Below are positions 42,284-47,352 of a stretch of DNA of 47,352 bases, piece by piece (position 1 is the first letter of the stretch; each line of letters starts with the position of its first letter). The notes beneath the pieces were generated by a model. The model did not search any database and was not told the DNA's origin. It was given only the letters and a program-made list of their open reading frames with translations. Origin of the DNA: QYQD01 sp040755415 (GTDB lineage Bacteria; Desulfobacterota; QYQD01); assembly GCA_040755415.1 (NCBI GenBank), contig JBFMAZ010000115.1:1-47352 (forward strand). Direction: 5' to 3'. The position numbers were made by a program, and so were the translations under genes.

Positions 42284-42403
42284 ATTTCCATCCGAAAATC
42301 CCCCTGTATCCCCCTTTTCCAAAGGGGGATTTCAATATTTTCCCCCCTTTAGCAAAGGGGGGGGGTGGGGGGATTTGGCAGTTTCCGGATGGACACTAAA
42401 TTA
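42284..42403. repeat. C-rich element with TTTCCATCCGGAAA-type ends, copy 2
   Basis: Core identical in order to 13016-13163 but with one CCCCCTTTTCCAAAGGGGG unit fewer. The left end is AATTTCCATCCGAAAATCCC and the right end GCAGTTTCCGGATGGAC. An isolated right-end word, TTTCCGGATGGAAACTAA, lies immediately before it (42263-42280), suggesting repeated insertion at the same place. Confidence 0.7.
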
Positions 42404-42410
42404 TCGTAAA

Positions 42411-42497
42411 TGTCATTAGTCAATAGTCATTTGTCACTGGTAAAAGAGAGCAATCTTTCACCTTCAACCAATGACCGATGACTAATGACCAGTGACC
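42411..42497. repeat. GTCATTAGTCAATAGTC palindrome before cheY
   Basis: GTCATTAGTCAATAGTCATT and GTCACTGGTAAAAGAG face CCAATGACCGATGACTAATG and ACCAGTGAC. It has the same words as the inner arms at 32530-32640 and the tract at 2040-2080. Confidence 0.6.
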
Positions 42498-42543
42498 TTG
42501 CCTATAAGCTGAATGCTTTTATATGAAAAAGGGGAGTTAATTT

Positions 42544-42924
42544 ATGCCAGCGGATAAGAACATGAGAATATTGGTGGTTGATGACTTTAATACCATGCGC
42601 CGTATAGTAAAAAACATCCTGAAACAACTGGGATTCGAAAATGTAGGCGAGGTCGAAAACGGGCAAGAAGCGCTTGCGGTCTTGAAAAATGAAAAATTTG
42701 ACTTCGTGATAACTGACTGGAACATGCCGGTTATGACCGGCCTTGATCTACTTAAGGCCATTAAGGCAGACGCCGCATTAAAAGACATCCCCGTAATGAT
42801 GGTCACTGCCGAGGCACAGCAACAGAATATCGTGGAGGCGGTTAAGTCCGGAGCCAGCAACTATATTGTCAAGCCCTTTACGGCCGAAGTACTGGGAGAA
42901 AAAATAAACAAGATATTCAAGTAA
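42544..42924 (+). CDS. cheY: Chemotaxis response regulator CheY
   Basis: 126 residues, a single receiver domain. Acidic pair D13/D14, phosphoacceptor D58 in ITDWNMPVMTGL, T88 in VTAEAQQ and K110 in IVKPF are in place. Phosphorylated by CheA, it binds the flagellar switch. AAAGGGGAG lies upstream of the ATG. cheR follows after 4 bases. Confidence 0.95.
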   Translation: MPADKNMRILVVDDFNTMRRIVKNILKQLGFENVGEVENGQEALAVLKNEKFDFVITDWNMPVMTGLDLLKAIKADAALKDIPVMMVTAEAQQQNIVEAVKSGASNYIVKPFTAEVLGEKINKIFK

Positions 42925-42928
42925 CCTG

Positions 42929-43753
42929 ATGTTCGACGACCTTACCGACAACGAATTCGAACTCTTCAGTAAACTCGTCTATACTAAGGCCGGCATTAAC
43001 CTCCACAGAGGCAAAAAGGAACTATTGCGGGCCAGACTGGCCAAGAGGCTGAGAGGATCTTATTTTCACAGTTTTCAGGAATATTATGACTACGTGCTGG
43101 AGGACGAGAGTGGGGAGGAACTGGTTCGGCTACTGGATAGCGTATCCACCAACCTAACTAGTTTTTTTCGTGAATCCAAGCACTTTCAATTCCTGGCAGA
43201 TGAGGTGCTGCCAGGCCTGCTTGCAGATAAAAAAAGGGGTGGAAGGATAAGAATCTGGAGCGCCGGTTGTTCATCGGGCGAGGAGCCTTATTCTCTAATA
43301 ATAACGATCTTGGAACATAAGCCGCTTATGCCAGAGTTAAATTTAAAGCTGCTGGCAACTGATATATCTACAAGGGTTTTAGCTATGGCCAAGCAGGGGA
43401 TATACCCGGAAGAACGATGCAAAGACATTCATATCAATATCCTAAAAAAGTACTTTCAAAAAGGACAGGGCCGGTGGCAGGGCTACGTCCAGGTTAAGCC
43501 TGTGGTCAAGAGCTGCATCCAGTTTATGAGACATAACCTCATGGAACCATGTCCATGGAAAGAGCCTATGGATATAATTTTTTGCCGTAATGTGATGATT
43601 TATTTTGATAAGAACACGCAGGAAAAAGTAGTAAACAGTTTTTATTCGGCGTTAGGTGAAGGAGGCTACCTTTTTATCGGGCATTCAGAAAGCCTGACGG
43701 GTATAAAGCATGCCTTTAAATACGCGCGTCCGACTGTCTATCAGAAAAAATAG
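42929..43753 (+). CDS. cheR: Chemotaxis protein methyltransferase CheR
   Basis: 274 residues. Uses SAM to methylate glutamates on receptor proteins. The N-terminal helical domain is followed by the SAM-binding IWSAGCSSGEEPYSL, ATDISTRVLAMAKQG, RHNLMEPCPW, DIIFCRNVMIYFD and GGYLFIGHSESL. It pairs with CheB and CheD downstream for adaptation. Confidence 0.95.
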   Translation: MFDDLTDNEFELFSKLVYTKAGINLHRGKKELLRARLAKRLRGSYFHSFQEYYDYVLEDESGEELVRLLDSVSTNLTSFFRESKHFQFLADEVLPGLLADKKRGGRIRIWSAGCSSGEEPYSLIITILEHKPLMPELNLKLLATDISTRVLAMAKQGIYPEERCKDIHINILKKYFQKGQGRWQGYVQVKPVVKSCIQFMRHNLMEPCPWKEPMDIIFCRNVMIYFDKNTQEKVVNSFYSALGEGGYLFIGHSESLTGIKHAFKYARPTVYQKK

Positions 43754-43767
43754 AGAAAGGATCGGTT

Positions 43768-44253
43768 GTGGCCAACAAACTAGTCATCGGCATTGCAGAT
43801 ATGCGCCTAAGCAACGATCCTTCGGCTGTTTTGATTACTTATTCCCTGGGGTCTTGCATCGGCGTATCCATTTATGATCCGGTAGTCAAGGTGGGAGGTT
43901 TACTCCATTTAATGCTTCCTGAATCAAAGATAGCCCCGGACAAGGCAGAAAAAAATCCGTGCATGTTTGCAGATACAGGTGTGCCTCTGCTTTTCAAAGA
44001 GGCATATAAATATGGCGCTGATAAGAAACGCATAATAATTAAGATAGCGGGGGGGGCACAGGTCATGGATGCCAGCGGCTTTTTCAATATTGGTAAACGT
44101 AACTATATGGCCCTTCGCAAGATCTTTTGGAAAAACGATGTCCTTGTGAGCAAAGAAGACATAGGTGGTAATGTCAACCGCACCATGCGCCTGGAGATCA
44201 GTACGGGGCGTGTCTATCTCAAGGTATCGGACAGTGGGGAGATAGAACTATGA
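43768..44253 (+). CDS. cheD: Chemoreceptor glutamine deamidase CheD
   Basis: 161 residues. Deamidates glutamines of receptors, with Cys30 (SLGSCIGVSIYD), His47 (GLLHLMLP) and Thr24 as the likely catalytic set. KIAGGAQVMD and ISTGRVYLK are typical. The start is GTG 43768 with AGAAAGGA upstream. Its stop overlaps the next start by 4 bases. CheD is also a partner of CheC/CheX phosphatases, and a CheX-like gene lies 1.2 kb on. Confidence 0.94.
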   Translation: MANKLVIGIADMRLSNDPSAVLITYSLGSCIGVSIYDPVVKVGGLLHLMLPESKIAPDKAEKNPCMFADTGVPLLFKEAYKYGADKKRIIIKIAGGAQVMDASGFFNIGKRNYMALRKIFWKNDVLVSKEDIGGNVNRTMRLEISTGRVYLKVSDSGEIEL

Positions 44254-45083
44254 AAGATCTCAGAACCATCACCAAAGACATCCAGGAATTACCACCACTT
44301 CCTGAAGTGGCTCAAAAGGTATTTTCCTTACTAAACGATCCCAAAAGCAACGTCCAGGATCTGGTCAAGGTCATACAGCTTGACCAGGCCATGACGGCTA
44401 ATATATTGAAATTATGTAATTCTGCATACTTCGGTCTGAAGAGAAAGATCAGTTCCTTGCAGGAGGCCCTGGTCTTGCTTGGCCAGAAAAAATTACACGA
44501 AATCATTATGACAGACAACAGCGGTAAATATTACAAAAAGGCTGGCCTGGGTTATAACCTGGAAAAAGGCGAACTCTGGAGACATTCTGTGGCCTGCGCC
44601 CTTCTTTCTCAGATATTGGTGCGAAAAACAGGCTTACCCGAAGATCCTTTCTTATTTACCGCTGCCCTTCTTCATGATATTGGCAAAGTAATACTAAGCA
44701 CTTACGTCAAGACAGAATATGATCAAATAATCAGGTTGGTTAAAGAACAGCAGTATCCTTTCTTGCAGGCGGAAAAAGAGATTATCGGGATTGATCACGC
44801 CGAATTAGGGGGTCGGGTCGCTGAGGAATGGAATTTCCCTAAGGCCCTGGCAGAAGCAATCGCCCAACACCATGTGCCTGATACGGAGAATTACATCTCG
44901 TGTATCGTTCATCTCTGTAACCTGATGACCATAATGATGGGTATCGGCACGGGTTATGGTCTTGCTGACTATGGGAAGGATGCGGTCATGAAAAAGTTGG
45001 GGTTGAAGGAAAGACATCTCGAATCATGTATGGTTGAACTATGGCACGAACTCCAGAAGGCGGAAGAGATGCTCAAATGTTAA
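44250..45083 (+). CDS. HDOD domain protein
   Basis: 277 residues. HDOD domain from the N-terminus (LPPLPEVAQKVFSLLNDP, ILKLCNSAYFGLKRKISSLQEA), with an HD-type LLHDIGKVIL and the DHAELGGRVAEEW and AIAQHHVP blocks. HDOD proteins are signalling proteins whose activity is mostly undefined. It overlaps cheD by 4 bases and precedes a receiver protein, so it is likely an extra output or modulator of this chemotaxis cluster. Whether it still hydrolyses a cyclic nucleotide cannot be told. Confidence 0.88.
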   Translation: MKDLRTITKDIQELPPLPEVAQKVFSLLNDPKSNVQDLVKVIQLDQAMTANILKLCNSAYFGLKRKISSLQEALVLLGQKKLHEIIMTDNSGKYYKKAGLGYNLEKGELWRHSVACALLSQILVRKTGLPEDPFLFTAALLHDIGKVILSTYVKTEYDQIIRLVKEQQYPFLQAEKEIIGIDHAELGGRVAEEWNFPKALAEAIAQHHVPDTENYISCIVHLCNLMTIMMGIGTGYGLADYGKDAVMKKLGLKERHLESCMVELWHELQKAEEMLKC

Positions 45084-45127
45084 CCCAATAAATGCCTGCC
45101 TGATGGCGGGCAGGGAGGCGGCTTCTT

Positions 45128-45511
45128 ATGGCCTTTAATGTCTTAATAGTCGATGACTCTATGGCCATGCGCAGCGTTATACGCAAGGTCATCTCGATCT
45201 CCGGCTTCGATGTCGGGACCTTTTTCGAGGCTGGCAATGGAATAGAGGCGCTCGAAGTTCTTAATGAGCAGTGGATAGACCTGGTTCTAAGTGATATTAA
45301 TATGCCCGAGATGGATGGCCTCACCTTTGTAAAAAAGATGAGAGAGAATGAAATCTATAAAAACATCCCGGTGGTTATGATAACCACGGAAGGCTCCCAG
45401 GCCTGTATAGATGAAGCCATGTCTTTGGGAGTTAAAGGGTATATCCAGAAACCGTTTATGCCCGAGGTAATTAAGGAAAAACTCGAAGAGATTATGGAGA
45501 AGACCCGATGA
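45128..45511 (+). CDS. Second single-domain response regulator (CheY-like)
   Basis: 127 residues. Receiver domain with D9/D10, phosphoacceptor D56 in LVLSDINMPEMDGL, T-T pair in VMITTEGSQ and the KPF lysine in YIQKPFMP. It has no output domain. GGGAGG lies upstream, and the stop overlaps the next gene by 4 bases, so it is coupled with the CheX-like protein, which may be its phosphatase. Confidence 0.92.
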   Translation: MAFNVLIVDDSMAMRSVIRKVISISGFDVGTFFEAGNGIEALEVLNEQWIDLVLSDINMPEMDGLTFVKKMRENEIYKNIPVVMITTEGSQACIDEAMSLGVKGYIQKPFMPEVIKEKLEEIMEKTR

Positions 45512-45975
45512 ATCCTACAGACAGAAATGTCTTAACCGCTGTGGTTCAAGAGGTATTTGAAACCATGTTTTTTACCTTCGTTGATCCTATAGGCGAAGAC
45601 GAAATGAGTCAGATTACATCACTCCCTGGCCCTTATTTTCATGGTCAGATCGGAGTAAAGGGTGAGAACGGGAGGAAAGTTCTGGATATTTTTATTCCCG
45701 ACGAAATGGCCAACAGCCTGACCGAAACCATCCTTCGCAAGGAAGACAATAAGAGTGTGAGTAAAGAAGAACTTATTGATACAACTAAAGAAATAGCAAA
45801 CATGGCCCTGGGAAATATCCTGAATAAAACCAATAAAGAAGGGACGCAACGATTAACCACACCCACTGCTGAATTAGTTGGGGACATCTCTCCCTTCATA
45901 AAGGATTCAGGCATGGAACACATATATTTTGAGACCGATTGGGGGATAATGGTCGTTCTCTTTGCCTGCGGTTAA
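45508..45975 (+). CDS. cheX: CheX-like CheY-P phosphatase
   Basis: 155 residues. CheC/CheX-type domain; the active-site helix is TTKEIANMALGNILNK, with the conserved Glu and Asn three residues apart (ExxN). The fold fits dephosphorylation of CheY-P. It lies directly after a second CheY-like protein and before cheB, and no CheZ gene is seen. The assignment rests on the helix motif and context; sequence similarity in this family is low. Confidence 0.8.
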   Translation: MNPTDRNVLTAVVQEVFETMFFTFVDPIGEDEMSQITSLPGPYFHGQIGVKGENGRKVLDIFIPDEMANSLTETILRKEDNKSVSKEELIDTTKEIANMALGNILNKTNKEGTQRLTTPTAELVGDISPFIKDSGMEHIYFETDWGIMVVLFACG

Positions 45976-45997
45976 CATTCTGGAGCTATACAACAAT

Positions 45998-47053
45998 ATG
46001 AGCATATCCAAGATAAAAGTATTGATAGTCGATGACTCGGCCATTGTCCGAAAGATATTCTCTGAAGAATTATCTAAGGAACCGGATATTGAAGTCGTCG
46101 GAACGGCACCCGATCCTTATGTAGCCCGGGACAAGATAGTCAACCTGAAGCCGGATGTAATCACCCTGGATGTTGAAATGCCCCGCATGGACGGACTGAC
46201 CTTCTTGGGTAAGCTCATGAAATACTATCCGCTACCGGTCATAATTGTAAGCTCACTTACCCCTGCCGGCGGCAAATTGGCCTTAGAGGCCATTGATGCC
46301 GGGGCAGTAGAGGTCATCGCCAAACCTGGCTCTGCTTACAGTGTTGCTGATATGACGGTTCAACTCCTTGATAAGATAAGGGCTGCGGCCCATATTAAAG
46401 TAAACCCACATACAGCCTCCGCCAAAGAGAGTCACCAGGTGACCTCTACAACCCCAAGTCCGTCTTTAGCCCTTGCTGAGACCACAAATAAGGTGATAGC
46501 CATTGGGGCCTCGACAGGCGGAACGGAGGCTATAAAAGAGGTTCTCACCCAGATGCCGCCCAGCATACCCGGTATAGTCATTGTCCAGCACATGCCGGCA
46601 AATTTTACTACTGCCTTCGCTAATCGCTTAAACGACATTTGTCAGATTCAAGTAAAGGAGGCTAAAGACGGCGAATCGGTTATAAACGGCACTGCACTGA
46701 TCGCTCCAGGAAACTACCATATGCTTTTAAGGCGGAGTGGGGCACGTTATTACGTCACGGTCAAACAGGGGCCACTGGTATGCCATCAAAGGCCGTCAGT
46801 GGACGTACTTTTCAGCTCAGTTGCACAGTATGCGGGAAGTAATGCCATAGGCGTAATACTCACCGGCATGGGGGCAGATGGGGCAAAAGGGATGCTAGAG
46901 ATGAAACAGGCCGGGGCAAAAACGATCGCCCAGGATGAAAAGAGCTGTGTTGTCTTTGGCATGCCTAAGGAGGCCATAAAATATGGTGGAGTAGATATCA
47001 TGACGCCGCTAAAAGATATACCCAGGGAAATTTTTAAGTTATTCGAAAGTTGA
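45998..47053 (+). CDS. cheB: Chemotaxis methylesterase CheB
   Basis: 351 residues. N-terminal receiver (D12/D13, phosphoacceptor D58 in ITLDVEMPRMDG), a linker near 135-160, and the methylesterase domain with catalytic Ser in GASTGGTEA, His in IVQHMPANFT and Asp in LTGMGADGAKGM. It removes methyl groups from receptors and deamidates them. The frame is open from TTG 45962 inside the cheX end, but ATG 45998 with GGAG upstream starts the receiver domain properly. Confidence 0.95.
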   Translation: MSISKIKVLIVDDSAIVRKIFSEELSKEPDIEVVGTAPDPYVARDKIVNLKPDVITLDVEMPRMDGLTFLGKLMKYYPLPVIIVSSLTPAGGKLALEAIDAGAVEVIAKPGSAYSVADMTVQLLDKIRAAAHIKVNPHTASAKESHQVTSTTPSPSLALAETTNKVIAIGASTGGTEAIKEVLTQMPPSIPGIVIVQHMPANFTTAFANRLNDICQIQVKEAKDGESVINGTALIAPGNYHMLLRRSGARYYVTVKQGPLVCHQRPSVDVLFSSVAQYAGSNAIGVILTGMGADGAKGMLEMKQAGAKTIAQDEKSCVVFGMPKEAIKYGGVDIMTPLKDIPREIFKLFES

Positions 47054-47229
47054 CATAATATATCTTATCCGACCTTATAGGGGGTGTAAAAATCTCCTCA
47101 TTTCCACAGGGTCTCCAACCTACAAATAGCTACGCATTATTTTCCGTAAAATCAATGTAATATTATATATTTATGATGTTATCTATTATATTAAGTAAGA
47201 AATAATTTGATATTGCGTTATTTAATTGA

Positions 47230-47352
47230 TGTGCGACAATTAAAACTCCCGCCTGACGACAATTATAATTCCCGGAACTGAAGGGAATTGTAAACTGTCC
47301 GCCATCTTTAAAGAAAGGATGGCTGATATGGTAACTGATCAACAGGTAAGGA
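47230..47352 (+). mobile_element. Left end of an IS21-family insertion sequence (runs off window)
   Basis: From TGTGCGACAATTAAAACTCC the motif CGACAATTA(A/T)AA(C/T)TCCCG occurs twice in a row (47234 and about 47257), with a third, inverted GGGAATTGTAAAC near 47284. Several short end repeats beginning 5'-TG are typical of IS21. An IstA-like start follows at 47338. The right end, target duplication and istB are outside the window. Confidence 0.75.
47338..47352 (+). CDS. istA: IS21-type transposase IstA, first codons only
   Basis: Only ATG and four further complete codons of the frame are inside the window; the trailing bases suggest MVTDQQVR on reading the last line of sequence. This opening is familiar from IS21-family transposases. 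AAAGAAAGG lies upstream of the ATG. Coordinates stop at the window edge. Confidence 0.6.

Overview
The window looks like chromosome from a Gram-negative, motile, probably anaerobic bacterium, most likely in the former Deltaproteobacteria (Desulfobacterota). This is inferred from gene content and order: yceD-rpmF-plsX-fabH, glyA-comEB-nrdR-ribD-ribE-ribBA-ribH-nusB, leuS-lptE, an EtfA with a ferredoxin domain, TldD/PmbA, AmmeMemoRadiSam protein B, and a che cluster with CheD and a CheX-like protein. Base composition is mid-range, TTG and GTG starts are common, and no rRNA is present.

Layout. 1-2000: an integron-type tyrosine recombinase gene split by a 192-bp non-autonomous transposon (MITE). 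2100-5800: purine nucleoside phosphorylase and an MTA/SAH deaminase, separated by a second, almost identical MITE copy, then two small unknown genes. 6000-11660: tRNA-Pro(GGG) and a giant tandem-duplicated UvrA. 11700-14700 (minus): PmbA/TldE and TldD. 14950-17430: Memo-family protein and gltX. 17480-26860: yceD, rpmF and a fatty-acid-synthesis run in which an acyl-CoA dehydrogenase and EtfBA lie between fabH and fabG and no fabD is present. 27100-37040: one-carbon, deoxynucleotide and riboflavin genes, nusB, leuS and lptE. 37300-39600: rpsT (minus), mutM and a phosphoesterase. 39890-47050: chemotaxis cluster cheA, cheY, cheR, cheD, HDOD, response regulator, cheX-like, cheB. From about 47230 an IS21-type insertion sequence begins and runs out of the window.

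The genes are mostly conserved housekeeping genes. The unusual part is the intergenic DNA. Many gaps inside co-directional gene runs are filled by long imperfect palindromes of several word-like families: TTTGAAATTTG tracts, GTCATTAGTCATTGG tracts, CCCCCTTT/AAAGGGGG tracts, CTTTGCGTC tracts and GGAAATCAGGAA tracts. They are often nested inside one another. Three insertions have clear 8-bp target duplications: two copies of one MITE and one copy of another, the latter landing on the lptE stop codon. Together they suggest a genome heavily colonised by small palindromic elements and a damaged integron platform.

All calls were made by reading the sequence; no database search was run. Family names rest on motifs, length and context.
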